Origin: an uncultured Hungatella sp.
GTDB taxonomy: Bacteria > Bacillota > Clostridia > Lachnospirales > Lachnospiraceae
Length of the DNA: 64,000 nucleotides
Reading direction: 5' to 3'
Assembly (NCBI GenBank): GCA_910586845.1
Contig: CAJUJV010000001.1
Span: 83,405-147,404, forward strand
Part shown: in pieces, positions 1 to 9,054 of the stretch
How the letters are laid out: every line of letters starts with the position of its first letter
How positions within the stretch are numbered: the stretch's first letter is position 1
Translations under genes and position numbers: made by a program
Notes under the pieces: model-generated
Seen by the model: the letters and a program-made list of their open reading frames with translations, nothing else
Database searches by the model: none
What the model was told of the DNA's origin: nothing

Positions 1-134
1 TGCCGCAAGACTGGTACTGAACTGAGAACGGACAGCAGAGGAGTGCCGGCGCTCTGTTCGGGGAGGAAGCAGCTTGAACAGGGCGCCGGCCTCCTGTTCA
101 GGGAGAAGAACAGCATCAACAGGAGGAGGGGACT
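1..134. other. Upstream edge with imperfect 41-bp tandem duplication
   Basis: No gene can be assigned. The stretch contains two imperfect copies of a roughly 41-bp unit (about 42-81 and 83-122), each with a CCGGC core followed by CTGTTC, GGGAG and AACAG. The second copy runs into the ribosome site of the pyrophosphatase gene. All three plus frames could hold the tail of an upstream gene (stops at 20, 25 or 162), so the end of that gene cannot be placed. Confidence 0.45.
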
Positions 135-1802
135 ATGGAGTACAACAAAAGAAAAACCATAGTGATCGGTCATAAGAATCCGGACACGGACTCGATCTGT
201 TCTGCCATCTGTTACGCCAGACTGAAAAATACTCTTACAGGTATGGAATATGAACCGGGGCGTGCAGGACAGGTGAGCGGGGAGACGCAGTTTGTATTAG
301 ATTATTTCGGGGTGGAGGCGCCCCGGCTGGTCAAGCACGTGAAGACAGAGGTAAGAGATATTGAGATCAGGGAAACCAAAGGCGTGAAGCGGAACATTTC
401 TCTGAAAAAGGCCTGGAATATCATGCAGGAGTCCAATGCGGTGACCCTTCCCGCGGTGACCGACGACGGCAGGCTGGAGGGGCTGATCACTGTAGGCGAC
501 ATTACCAAGTCTTACATGAATGTCTATGACAGCAAGATCCTGTCCAAGGCCAACACTCAGTATTCCAATATTATTGAAACCGTGGAGGGAGATCTGATCG
601 TCGGCGATGAGAACGCTTATTTTTCCGAGGGAAAGGTATTGATCGCCGCAGCCAACCCGGATCTGATGGAATTTTATATTAACAAAAACGATCTTGTGAT
701 CCTGGGCAACCGGTACGAGTCTCAGCTGTGCGCCATCGAGATGGAGGCGGCCTGCATTATCGTTTGCGAGGGTGCCGGCGTGTCCATGACCATCAAGAAG
801 CTGGCGCAGGAGCGGGGCTGTACGGTCATCGCCACAGCCTATGATACATATACCGTGGCCCGTCTGGTGAATCAGAGCATGCCCATCAGTTATTTCATGA
901 AGACGGATAATCTGGTCACTTTTGACGAAAATGATATTATTGATGAGATCAAAGATGTGATGGCCAGCAAGCGCTACCGTGATTTCCCGATCCTTGACAA
1001 AAACGGCAGGTATAAGGGCATGATCTCCAGACGGAATCTTCTGGGGGCTCAGGGAAAGATGCTTATCCTGGTAGATCACAATGAGAAATCCCAGGCGGTA
1101 GACGGCATCGAGAATGCCAGGATCATGGAGATCATCGACCATCACAGGCTGGGCACTATCGAGACTATATCCCCCGTATTTTTCAGAAACCAGCCTCTGG
1201 GCTGTACGGCTACTATCGTGTACCAGATGTACCGGGAGTCCGGGGTGGAGGTGGATAAGACCGTTGCAGGACTTCTGTGCAGCGCCATTATCTCTGACAC
1301 CCTGCTGTTCCGTTCCCCCACCTGTACGGAGGTGGATAAGAGGGCGGCCACAGAGCTGGCAGAGATCGCGGGCATCGGACTGGAGGAATATGCAGGAGAG
1401 ATGTTCACGGCAGGAAGCGATTTAAAGAGCAAGACCGACGAGGAGATCTTCTATCAGGATTTCAAGCGGTTTACCGCAGGTAAGGTATCCTTTGGCGTGG
1501 GACAGCTCAGTTCCATGAATACTCAGGAGCTGGAGACCCTGAGAGACCGCCTTCTGCCCTATATCGTGGAGGCTCACCAGCAGCAGAGAGGGGTGGATAT
1601 GATGTTCTTTATGCTGACAAACATTCTGGACGAGTCCACCATGCTGATCTGCGAGGGAACCGGGGCGAGAAAAACCATTATAAGTGCATTTCATATAGAA
1701 GACGACGGAAACGACGGGCGCAGCAGCGCAGTCCTTCTTCCCGGGGTAGTCTCCCGCAAGAAGCAGCTGATTCCCGCCATCGGCCTGGCTCTCCAGGCAT
1801 AG
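135..1802 (+). CDS. ppaC: Manganese-dependent inorganic pyrophosphatase, CBS-DRTGG form (family II)
   Basis: Predicted cytosolic enzyme that hydrolyses pyrophosphate to two phosphates. The DHH catalytic half starts with GHKNPDTDS at residues 12-20 and continues after an insert with the DHH signature at 335-337; the DHHA2 domain fills the C-terminal ~120 residues. The insert carries CBS (about 70-130), DRTGG-like (about 150-240) and second CBS (about 240-300) segments, explaining 555 residues against ~310 for the core enzyme. In this family the CBS pair binds adenine nucleotides and controls activity. The ATG follows a strong AGGAGGAGGGG site. The HicB-like gene starts 11 bases downstream, so the two are probably co-transcribed. 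Confidence 0.93.
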   Translation: MEYNKRKTIVIGHKNPDTDSICSAICYARLKNTLTGMEYEPGRAGQVSGETQFVLDYFGVEAPRLVKHVKTEVRDIEIRETKGVKRNISLKKAWNIMQESNAVTLPAVTDDGRLEGLITVGDITKSYMNVYDSKILSKANTQYSNIIETVEGDLIVGDENAYFSEGKVLIAAANPDLMEFYINKNDLVILGNRYESQLCAIEMEAACIIVCEGAGVSMTIKKLAQERGCTVIATAYDTYTVARLVNQSMPISYFMKTDNLVTFDENDIIDEIKDVMASKRYRDFPILDKNGRYKGMISRRNLLGAQGKMLILVDHNEKSQAVDGIENARIMEIIDHHRLGTIETISPVFFRNQPLGCTATIVYQMYRESGVEVDKTVAGLLCSAIISDTLLFRSPTCTEVDKRAATELAEIAGIGLEEYAGEMFTAGSDLKSKTDEEIFYQDFKRFTAGKVSFGVGQLSSMNTQELETLRDRLLPYIVEAHQQQRGVDMMFFMLTNILDESTMLICEGTGARKTIISAFHIEDDGNDGRSSAVLLPGVVSRKKQLIPAIGLALQA

Positions 1803-1813
1803 GAGGCAGAAGA

Positions 1814-2092
1814 ATGACATTTATCTATCCCGCAGTATTTACACCCCATAAGGACGGCAGAGGGTATCACGCTTATTTCCCGGACCTGGACGGCTGTGAG
1901 GCCGACGGGCCGGACCTGGAAGATACCATCGAGAATGCCAGAGAGGCGGCTTATAACTGGCTCTGTGTGGAGCTGGAGGAGGAATCGCCGGAGTTTCCCA
2001 TGGTCTCTCACGAGGAAGATATCCCTCTGGCTCCGGGAGAAGAAGTGAGGCAGATTATGACTGTGATCCGGCTTTTGCCGGACAATGACTGA
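1814..2092 (+). CDS. Orphan HicB-like antitoxin-fold protein
   Basis: Small 92-residue protein with the HicB-type degenerate RNase H fold signature: YPAVF, then YHAYFPDLDGC, then a helix with the ENAREAAYNWL pattern. In HicAB systems HicB neutralises the HicA mRNA interferase and represses the operon. Here no HicA-sized reading frame lies on either side: the pyrophosphatase ends 11 bases upstream and the flavin reductase-like gene starts 26 bases downstream. There is no clear C-terminal DNA-binding domain. It is therefore better read as a solitary HicB-domain protein of unknown role, probably expressed with its neighbours. Confidence 0.8.
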   Translation: MTFIYPAVFTPHKDGRGYHAYFPDLDGCEADGPDLEDTIENAREAAYNWLCVELEEESPEFPMVSHEEDIPLAPGEEVRQIMTVIRLLPDND

Positions 2093-2118
2093 GACTGTCG
2101 GAAAGGCAGGTGTTATCT

Positions 2119-2709
2119 ATGGGAAGAGAAAAAGAGATATGGAAACCAGGGAATATGCTCTACCCGGTGCCGGTGGTGATGGTCAGCTGCCAGAGGCCGG
2201 GGGAGATTCCCAACATCATCACCGTAGCATGGGCGGGAACGGTCTGTTCGGATCCGGTGATGCTGTCCGTCTCCGTGAGGAAGGAGCGGTACAGCTATGG
2301 GATCATAAAAGATACCGGAGAATTTGTGGTAAATTTAGTGACCAGAGACCTGGTCTATGCCACGGATTACTGCGGTGTCAGATCTGGACGGGATACGGAC
2401 AAATTTAAAGAGATGAAGCTGACGCCTCTTGAGTCCTGCCATGTCCGGGCTCCGGGGATCAAGGAGAGTCCGGTAAACCTGGAATGCCGGGTGAAACAGG
2501 TGATCGAACTGGGAAGCCATGACATGTTCCTGGCTGAGGTTGCGGGGGTCACCGTGGACACGGAATTTATAGACGACGGGGGAAAGTTTCATCTCAATGA
2601 CACGGGTCTGGTCGCCTATTCTCACGGAGAATATTTTCAGCTGGGCGAGAAGCTGGGAAAGTTCGGATACTCCGTGCAGAAGAAGAATTCCGGGACGAAG
2701 AAAAAATGA
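2119..2709 (+). CDS. Flavin reductase-like / flavoredoxin family protein (FMN split barrel)
   Basis: About 196 residues. The N-terminal part fits the FMN-binding split-barrel fold of flavin reductases and flavoredoxins: a YPVPVVMVSC strand, NIITVAWAGTVCSDP around the flavin pocket, then SVRKERYSYG and EFVVNLV. Such proteins bind FMN and either reduce free flavin with NAD(P)H or shuttle electrons. The ATG at 2119 is preferred over the in-frame GTG at 2110 because AGGCAGG ends 8 bases before the ATG and overlaps the GTG. The gene sits in a tight plus-strand run between the HicB-like gene and aroK. Physiological partner unknown. Confidence 0.85.
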   Translation: MGREKEIWKPGNMLYPVPVVMVSCQRPGEIPNIITVAWAGTVCSDPVMLSVSVRKERYSYGIIKDTGEFVVNLVTRDLVYATDYCGVRSGRDTDKFKEMKLTPLESCHVRAPGIKESPVNLECRVKQVIELGSHDMFLAEVAGVTVDTEFIDDGGKFHLNDTGLVAYSHGEYFQLGEKLGKFGYSVQKKNSGTKKK

Positions 2710-2751
2710 CGGGGCCGGGCAGTATGGCAGACAGGGAAAGGAACGGAACAA

Positions 2752-3273
2752 ATGACACAGAAGGACAGAAATTTTACACTGATCGGCATGCCGGCCTCAG
2801 GCAAGAGCACAATAGGAGTGCTCCTGGCCAAGAGACTGGGATATTCCTTTGTAGACGTGGATATTGTGATCCAGGAGAAAGAAGGGCGGCTTCTCAAAGA
2901 GATCATTGCCCAGGAGGGAACAGAAGGCTTCATGGCAGTGGAGAACAGGATCAATGCCTCCCTGGAGGCGGAACACTCGGTGATCGCCCCCGGAGGCAGC
3001 GTGATCTACGGAAAAGAAGCCATGGAACATCTGAAAGAGATCAGCACCGTCATCTACCTGAAGCTGACCTATGAGGAGCTGGAAAGCCGTCTGGGCAATC
3101 TGGTGGACCGGGGAGTGGTGCTGAAAGAGGGGATGACTCTCCGGGATCTCTATAATGAGCGGGTGCCCTGCTATGAGAAGTACGCAGATATCACCATAGA
3201 CGAAACAGGCCAGACTGCCGGTGAGACTGTGGATCATCTGCGGAGGCTCATAGAGAAACGGTTTGATTCTTAA
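2752..3273 (+). CDS. aroK: Shikimate kinase
   Basis: 173 residues, normal length. Phosphorylates the 3-hydroxyl of shikimate with ATP in the chorismate pathway. The Walker A loop GMPASGKST lies near residues 11-19, followed by the DVD motif for Mg and shikimate binding (FVDVDIVIQ), EGFMAVE, and the GGS shikimate-binding glycines (APGGSVIYG). The lid and adenine region follow (LVDRGVV...ERVPCYEKYAD). No other aromatic pathway gene is nearby; it closes the plus-strand run from the pyrophosphatase. Shikimate kinases can be confused with gluconate kinases, but the DVD and GGS motifs favour AroK. Confidence 0.85.
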   Translation: MTQKDRNFTLIGMPASGKSTIGVLLAKRLGYSFVDVDIVIQEKEGRLLKEIIAQEGTEGFMAVENRINASLEAEHSVIAPGGSVIYGKEAMEHLKEISTVIYLKLTYEELESRLGNLVDRGVVLKEGMTLRDLYNERVPCYEKYADITIDETGQTAGETVDHLRRLIEKRFDS

Positions 3274-3309
3274 GACCGGGGCCGTGTCGGAGAAGCCTGT
3301 GTTTCTGGC

Positions 3310-3705
3310 TTACAGCATCTCCATGTAAGCAAGAACCTTGTCTAAGAGCTCCATCCCATAGTGGAAAGCTATGGCCAGGATAATGAGGGTTATGGTCAGG
3401 AAGAGGAGCTTGTAGAGCAGGTAGGCTTTGGCGAATTCCCGGCGCGGGCCTTTGGATGGACTCAGTGCCAGGATGATCAGGTAGAGCCATCCGATGACCG
3501 GGATATTCATGCACATCAGAGTGACAAACCAGCGGTGGACGGGTACCTGGACCGGCGGTTTCTTCCGGCGGCGGGAGTCTGAGGACTCCTCCGGATCCGG
3601 AGAGTCCTTGGGAGAGGTTTCCTGCGTATCGGCGGCGGGAGAGTCTGAAGCTTCAGACTCTCCTGTCTTTTTTTGGTTATTCCAAGGTAATCGTAATCTG
3701 TTCAA
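3310..3705 (-). CDS. Two-helix membrane protein co-transcribed with the PBP
   Basis: 131 residues of unknown function. The N-terminal half is charged and Ser/Pro/Asp-rich (about 1-55), then comes a hydrophobic segment around WFVTLMCMNIPVIGWLYLIIL, a basic loop, and a second one around LLFLTITLIILAIAF. The start is a TTG at 3705: AGGGAGG lies 8 bases upstream, overlapping the last codons of the PBP gene, whose stop is only 2 bases before the TTG. Translational coupling is likely, hinting at a role with the PBP in the envelope, but that is inference. It converges on aroK. Confidence 0.7.
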   Translation of the reverse strand: MNRLRLPWNNQKKTGESEASDSPAADTQETSPKDSPDPEESSDSRRRKKPPVQVPVHRWFVTLMCMNIPVIGWLYLIILALSPSKGPRREFAKAYLLYKLLFLTITLIILAIAFHYGMELLDKVLAYMEML

Positions 3706-3707
3706 GG

Positions 3708-6700
3708 TCAGTTCCTCCCTGGTCCGTATGATTGAGGCTGATTCCAGTAGTACCGCTCAGTACGATACAGCTGATACAGCTCCTGCTGTTCTCTGGCTCC
3801 CTGAGAGACAGCCGCCGATCTCTGCTGTGCCTGATAGGTGTTCCACTGATCTTCCGTAGGAAGGGAGCGGATGCGCTTAATGGCATTTTCCAGACGGGTA
3901 CGGTAGGCGGCAGTGTCCGTGTAGCCGTAGAGCTCGTTCAATTTGGTCAGAGCAGTGGTGACCAGAGAATCGGCATCTGAGGATTGGTATTTCATATCTT
4001 CCAGCATGGCCAGCGCTGTCTCAAATGCGGTGATCCGGTCCTGGATCTCCTGCTGCTTTCTGTTAATTTCAGCCTGTTCGTCGGCCTTGCGACGTTCCTG
4101 CTGCTGCAGAAGAGCCTGCTGATCTTCGTAGGCCTGGATAGCGCCGTTCATGGAGTCGATGATCTCCGAAAATTCCTGCCATCTGGTCTCCGTGCGGTCA
4201 AACAGTTCTTTTCTCACATCCCCGTTTTCCAGCTGTTTCAGTTTCTCCGAGATGGTTTCGTGGCTGGCCCGGATGTCATAGATATCGGCGGCAGAGTTGA
4301 TGGTTGCCGCCTCAAAGGCAGCGATCAGATCTTCCAGTTCCCGGGTAAGGCGCTGCTGGGATTTTTCCGACAGGCTCTGCTGGGCGATAAACTGGGAGGA
4401 GGTGCTGAAGTAATCGATGAGATTGCTGCCTGCAGCTGTCTCAGGTTCGATGTAGAGCCCCCCTTTGAGAAGGGTGACAGGAGGAGCCGGAAGAGGCCCT
4501 GTTTCCTCGGCCTGCTCTTCCTCTGAAGGCAGTTCGGCTGGATTGTCGGCATTTTGGCCGGTGTTTTCTGCATTCCCCTGGCCGCCCTGGGAATCCGGTT
4601 CTGTATCTGAGCCCGTGACGGTACCGGCGGCATTGTTTTCATCCTGTTTTTCCTCGTTTCGCCGGGCATCTGCCTCGGCTCCGGGGCCATAGGGAACATA
4701 TCCCGGCGGAGTAGGATGGGAATATTGGTTTTCGGCGCCGGTTTCACCGCCCGGTGTCGTTCCCGGTCCCACACCGGGGCCGGCCATGGGGTTTATGTAG
4801 AAGCCAACCCTCTGTCCGTGCAGGGAGGCGGCAGTGTATATCCCGTCGGTACCGGCGGAACCGGATACAGAGTCCGGGGCTTTGGCGCCGGAAGCGGCGG
4901 CCGTCCGGGCGGCGTTTCTGCCGGCGGGCTTCCGGTCCTGGCCGATGACCGTATTCATCAGTCCTCCCTCCTGAGCATCTTTTTTGGAAATGGCAGTGAG
5001 GGTGGGATGGAGCCGTTCACCTGTGACAGAGTTATAGGTATCTTTGACCACAGTCTCCGGCCTGTCCCAGTCCAGAGGTTCCAGGCCTTCGTGGAGATCA
5101 TTCATGATATCCCGCCAGATGACGCCGGCATAGGTGCTGCCGTAGATGCCGGGCATGGCCCGGGGGGTGTCATAGCCCACCCAGACCGCAGCGGTATAAT
5201 AGCGGGTATAGCCGCAGAACCAGGTGTCCTTGCTGCTGTTGGTGGTTCCTGTCTTGCCTGCAGCCGGCATGCCCCCTTTCAGCCCCAGCCCTCTGCCGGT
5301 TCCGTAGGGAGAGGTCATGGTGCCTTTGAGCACATCGGTGAGCATAAAGGCAGTGTCGTTTGTGTAGACCTGGGTGGTCAGGGCGGGAATCCGGGATGTA
5401 AGGGTGCCGTCGTGTTCATGTTCGATCCTGACGATACAGGTACTGTCGTTGTAGGTGCCGTTGTTGGCCAGAGTGCTGAATCCCTTGGCCATATCCACCA
5501 CCCGGACGCCGTTGGTAAATCCTCCGATACTTAAGGAGGCCACTCCGTTGTCCACATAGGTCAGTTTATGGAACTGCATACTGTCCAGATAACTGAGACC
5601 CGTATCGATGCCGATGTCTTCCAGAACCTGCCATGCCACGGTGTTAAGACTGCGGTTTAAGGCCTCCCGGATGGTCACGGGTCCCCGGTATCTTCCCCCG
5701 CTGTTGGAGGGGCCGTCCTCCCACTTGTGATCGTTGACCACGCGGGAGGGATAATATTCTCCGGTATCGAAGGCCGGGCCGTAGTCGATAAGAGGCTTGA
5801 TGGTGCTTCCCGGCTGTCTGGCGCTTAAGTATCCCCGGTTAAAGGCATCCTCCGTGCCCCGGCCGCCTACGACGGCGACTACATAATTGGTCTGGTTGTC
5901 CACGATCACGGCAGCTCCCTGAAGGGCGAACTTGCCGTTCTCCTGAAGCTCCGTATAGGGGGACAGGACCTGATCCAGATGGGACTGTACCGTCTCCTGG
6001 ATCTCCTGATCCAGAGAGGTATAGATCTGATAACCGCCGCTGCGGATAGAGTCCATCTTTTTATTGTAGACGGTGGTGTAACGCTCCATGTACTCGTCAT
6101 AATCCTGCTTGTCGACAAAGGTATAGCGGAAGTCAAATTCCTCCTGCTTCATCAGCTCCAGAGAGGCGCAGTGGACGGCATAGCTGGTAAGGTAGCTGTC
6201 GTCGGTGCCCTCCTGCAGCTCCTGGAGGATGTTCAGAGGCTGAATGGCAGCTTTGGCATATTCCTGTTCCGTGAGCATCCCCACTTCCAGCATGCTCTCC
6301 AGTACCTCGTTGCGCTTCTTAAGAGAAGCCTCGGGATGGGTGATGGGGTCATAGGCGGAGGGGCTGTTGCTGATCCCAACCAGCACGGCTGCCTCATGGA
6401 GGCCCAGGTCTGCCGCATCCTTGCCGAAATAGTACCGGCTGGCCGCCTGGACGCCGTAGCACTGATGACCGTAAAAGTTGGTGTTGCAGTAAAATTCCAT
6501 AATGTCTGCTTTGGAATAGGTCTTCTCGATCTCCGGGGCCAGAAGGATCTCCACCATCTTTCTCGTAAAAGTCTGCTCCTGGGTCAGATAGGTGTTCTTG
6601 ATCACCTGCTGGGTGATGGTGCTTCCGCCCTGAGTGATGGCGCCCCGATGTTTGATAAGGGCCAGGCCTGCCCTGGTGGTGGCGATCCAGTCCACTCCGT

Positions 6701-7076
6701 TGTGAGTTTTGAACCGGCGGTCCTCCTGAGCAATGTAGGCGTTCTGGAGATTCAGGCTGATGCGGCTGATATCCACATATTCGTAATGACCTGCATTGAT
6801 GAGGCCGATCCGCTGTCCGTTCCTGTCATAGACTTCCGTGTCCGAGAGCATGCTGAAATCATCTCTGTCCATCTGGGCCAGAATATCATAGGCCACCTCC
6901 CGGCTGCGGTCCAGGTGAGGCTTGACCTTGATAAAAACCACCAGGCCTGCCGCGAGACAGAGGATAAAAGCCACGGTGACTACCTGGAGCAGAGTCTGGA
7001 GCAGCCAGCCCACGGCTCCCAGGAGGCTGAATACCATGGCGAAGAGGACACGGACGAATGCTTTAATATATTTCAT
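3708..7076 (-). CDS. Class A penicillin-binding protein with long coiled-coil tail
   Basis: Bifunctional peptidoglycan synthase: a glycosyltransferase-51 domain polymerises lipid II and a transpeptidase domain cross-links stem peptides outside the membrane. One N-terminal membrane segment lies at about 20-50. GT51 shows the catalytic Glu in AQEDRRF (about residue 118) and GGSTITQQVIKN. The transpeptidase has the active Ser in QPGSTIKPL (about 424), SLN, and KTGTT (about 610). At 1122 residues it is longer than usual. Beyond about residue 725 is a Pro/Gly/Glu-rich linker, then about 200 residues of predicted coiled coil rich in Gln, Glu and Lys, with a Tyr/Gln-rich end. Start ATG with an AGAAAGGA site. 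The small membrane protein follows in the same transcript. Confidence 0.93.
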   Translation of the reverse strand: MKYIKAFVRVLFAMVFSLLGAVGWLLQTLLQVVTVAFILCLAAGLVVFIKVKPHLDRSREVAYDILAQMDRDDFSMLSDTEVYDRNGQRIGLINAGHYEYVDISRISLNLQNAYIAQEDRRFKTHNGVDWIATTRAGLALIKHRGAITQGGSTITQQVIKNTYLTQEQTFTRKMVEILLAPEIEKTYSKADIMEFYCNTNFYGHQCYGVQAASRYYFGKDAADLGLHEAAVLVGISNSPSAYDPITHPEASLKKRNEVLESMLEVGMLTEQEYAKAAIQPLNILQELQEGTDDSYLTSYAVHCASLELMKQEEFDFRYTFVDKQDYDEYMERYTTVYNKKMDSIRSGGYQIYTSLDQEIQETVQSHLDQVLSPYTELQENGKFALQGAAVIVDNQTNYVVAVVGGRGTEDAFNRGYLSARQPGSTIKPLIDYGPAFDTGEYYPSRVVNDHKWEDGPSNSGGRYRGPVTIREALNRSLNTVAWQVLEDIGIDTGLSYLDSMQFHKLTYVDNGVASLSIGGFTNGVRVVDMAKGFSTLANNGTYNDSTCIVRIEHEHDGTLTSRIPALTTQVYTNDTAFMLTDVLKGTMTSPYGTGRGLGLKGGMPAAGKTGTTNSSKDTWFCGYTRYYTAAVWVGYDTPRAMPGIYGSTYAGVIWRDIMNDLHEGLEPLDWDRPETVVKDTYNSVTGERLHPTLTAISKKDAQEGGLMNTVIGQDRKPAGRNAARTAAASGAKAPDSVSGSAGTDGIYTAASLHGQRVGFYINPMAGPGVGPGTTPGGETGAENQYSHPTPPGYVPYGPGAEADARRNEEKQDENNAAGTVTGSDTEPDSQGGQGNAENTGQNADNPAELPSEEEQAEETGPLPAPPVTLLKGGLYIEPETAAGSNLIDYFSTSSQFIAQQSLSEKSQQRLTRELEDLIAAFEAATINSAADIYDIRASHETISEKLKQLENGDVRKELFDRTETRWQEFSEIIDSMNGAIQAYEDQQALLQQQERRKADEQAEINRKQQEIQDRITAFETALAMLEDMKYQSSDADSLVTTALTKLNELYGYTDTAAYRTRLENAIKRIRSLPTEDQWNTYQAQQRSAAVSQGAREQQELYQLYRTERYYWNQPQSYGPGRN

Positions 7077-7249
7077 GTCTTTGGTCCTTTCTGAACATAA
7101 TGAAACACATACTTTATATTATAAAACAAAATGAGAAAAAAGGGCAGTTAATTTTATTAAAATATAAGGAAAATCTTGAATCCGGCAGGCAGATGCTATA
7201 AGATGAGAGAGAGGAAGGATATCTCAGCAGATAAGGAGGATATTTGAAT

Positions 7250-7933
7250 ATGCAGTATCGGATAATCGGAGAGACCATGCCTGCGGTGGAAGTGCTGTTT
7301 GAGGCTGCCGGGGAGGGGATGTACACCCAGTCCGGGGGCATGGCCTGGATGACAGAGGGGATAGAGATGACTACCAACACCAAAGGCGGCTTCATGAGAG
7401 GTTTGGGCCGCGTCATGGCCGGAGAGTCCCTGTTCATGGCTACTTACCGGGCACAGCGTCCCAAAGCCCTTATCGCATTTGCCTCCACGGTGGCCGGCCG
7501 GGTCCTTCCGGTCAATGTGGGGGTCAACGGCGGACTGATCTGTCAGAAGGGAGCATTTCTGTGCGCCCAGGAGACCGTGGATCTGAAGATTACATTTACC
7601 AAGAAGTTTTCTGCGGGACTGTTCGGAGGGGAAGGATTCATCCTTCAGGATCTGAGCGGCAAAGGCATGGCCTTTCTTGAGATCGACGGAGATATGGTGG
7701 AGAAGAACCTGGGGCCAGGAGAGGTTCTGAAGGTAGACACGGGTAATGTGGTGGCCTTTGAGAGGACCGTGAGCTATGAGATCGAGACCGTAAAAGGTCT
7801 GGGCAATATTTTCTTCGGCGGAGAGGGGCTGTTCCTAACCAGGCTGACAGGACCGGGAAGAGTGGTCCTTCAGACACAGAATATAGCTGAATTTGCGGGG
7901 AGGATCGCACGGTTCATTCCCAGCAGCAAGTAG
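7250..7933 (+). CDS. AIM24 / TIGR00266 family protein
   Basis: About 227 residues. The sequence matches the AIM24-type beta-sandwich family: YTQSGGMAWM near the start, the Gly-rich GGFMRGLGRVMAGESLF block, and LEIDGDMVEKNLGPGEVLKVDTGNVVAFE in the C-terminal half. The biochemical role of bacterial members is not established. The ATG at 7250 is chosen over the in-frame TTG at 7244 because AAGGAGGA ends 9 bases before the ATG and only 3 before the TTG. The fructokinase gene follows 27 bases later, so the two probably form one transcript running to the terminator near 9000. Confidence 0.85.
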   Translation: MQYRIIGETMPAVEVLFEAAGEGMYTQSGGMAWMTEGIEMTTNTKGGFMRGLGRVMAGESLFMATYRAQRPKALIAFASTVAGRVLPVNVGVNGGLICQKGAFLCAQETVDLKITFTKKFSAGLFGGEGFILQDLSGKGMAFLEIDGDMVEKNLGPGEVLKVDTGNVVAFERTVSYEIETVKGLGNIFFGGEGLFLTRLTGPGRVVLQTQNIAEFAGRIARFIPSSK

Positions 7934-7960
7934 GACAAATTATAAGGAGGAATCAGGAGG

Positions 7961-8932
7961 ATGAGACGTTTACTGGCAATCGGGGAGGCGCTGATCGACT
8001 TTATCCCGGAAGAGACAGGAAAAGAACTGAAAAATGTATGCGGATTTCAGCCGGCAGTAGGGGGAGCTCCCGCCAATGTGTGCGGCGCCTTTGTAAAACT
8101 GGGCGGAGAGGCGGCTATGATCACTCAGCTGGGGGATGACCCCTTCGGAGACAAGATCGCAGACGAGTTCAGGGCCTGCGGCATCAGCTGCGACTATGTA
8201 AAGAGAACGAAAGAGGCCAACACCTCCCTGGCCTTTGTGGCATTAAAAAGCGACGGAAACCGGGAATTTTCCTTCTACCGGAAACCGGGGGCGGACATGC
8301 TCATGAAACCGGAGGATATGGAAGAGTCATGGTTTGAGGGGGCTTACGCCCTCCATTTCTGCTCGGTTTCCCTGGGTGACTTCCCCATGAAGGAGGCCCA
8401 CAGGAAAGCGGTAGAGTACGCTCTCAAAAACGGCCTTCTCATCAGTTTTGACCCCAATCTGCGGCTGCAGCTGTGGGATGACCAGGAGAAGCTGCGCAGG
8501 GCGGTGAGAGAGTTTGCCCCCATGGCTCATGTGCTGAAGATATCCGACGAGGAGCTGGAATTTATCACAGGCTGCAGTGACATCAAAGAGGCCCTTCCCG
8601 GACTGCTCACAGGCAACACCCGGCTGGTGATCTACACCAGGGGATCGGAAGGAGCGGAGTGTTATACTAAGACCGGCTGCGGTGCGGCAAAGGCCAGGAA
8701 GGTAGAAGCCGTGGATACCACGGGAGCCGGGGACGGCTTCATCGGTTCCTTCCTGTACTGTCTGGCGGAGGGGGGAGTGACCCCGGATAACATCCCGGAT
8801 ATGACAGGGGAACAGATGGAGCAGTATCTGGGATTTGCCAACGATTTCTGCGGCATCAGCGTTACGGGACACGGAGCCATCGCCTCCTACCCTACCATGG
8901 AGGAGATGAAAAAGCGGAAACAGACCATGTGA
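7961..8932 (+). CDS. scrK: Fructokinase (PfkB / ribokinase family)
   Basis: 323 residues, usual for the PfkB family, phosphorylating fructose with ATP. The N-terminal GEALIDF motif and the GGAPANVCGAFVKLGG sugar-binding block are clear. The C-terminal ATP/anion-hole signature DTTGAGDGFIGSFLY contains the catalytic Asp in GAGD. The GEALIDF start and GGAPAN block are typical of fructokinases rather than ribokinases or 1-phosphofructokinases, though substrate cannot be fixed from sequence. AGGAGGAATCAGGAGG precedes the ATG. No sucrose or fructose transporter is adjacent. Confidence 0.88.
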   Translation: MRRLLAIGEALIDFIPEETGKELKNVCGFQPAVGGAPANVCGAFVKLGGEAAMITQLGDDPFGDKIADEFRACGISCDYVKRTKEANTSLAFVALKSDGNREFSFYRKPGADMLMKPEDMEESWFEGAYALHFCSVSLGDFPMKEAHRKAVEYALKNGLLISFDPNLRLQLWDDQEKLRRAVREFAPMAHVLKISDEELEFITGCSDIKEALPGLLTGNTRLVIYTRGSEGAECYTKTGCGAAKARKVEAVDTTGAGDGFIGSFLYCLAEGGVTPDNIPDMTGEQMEQYLGFANDFCGISVTGHGAIASYPTMEEMKKRKQTM

Positions 8933-8983
8933 CCACCAGATAGATCCCTGAAGTAAGGATGAAACGGGAGAAAATAGGAAAAG

Positions 8984-9018
8984 GCGGGAGAATCAGTAGA
9001 TTTTCCTGCTTTTTTTTA
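8984..9018 (+). terminator. Rho-independent terminator after the fructokinase gene
   Basis: GCGGGAGAATC (8984-8994) pairs with GATTTTCCTGC (8999-9009), two G-U pairs, around an AGTA loop. A run of eight or nine T follows directly. It ends the AIM24-fructokinase transcript before murC. Confidence 0.9.
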
Positions 9019-9054
9019 TTATAATAAGAAAAAATGGATAAAGGCGGAATGAGT

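Noticed and set aside
5979..7094. 371-codon plus-strand frame opposite the PBP gene
   Set aside because: Mirror of a strongly coding PBP with all motifs; no ribosome site or recognisable domain.
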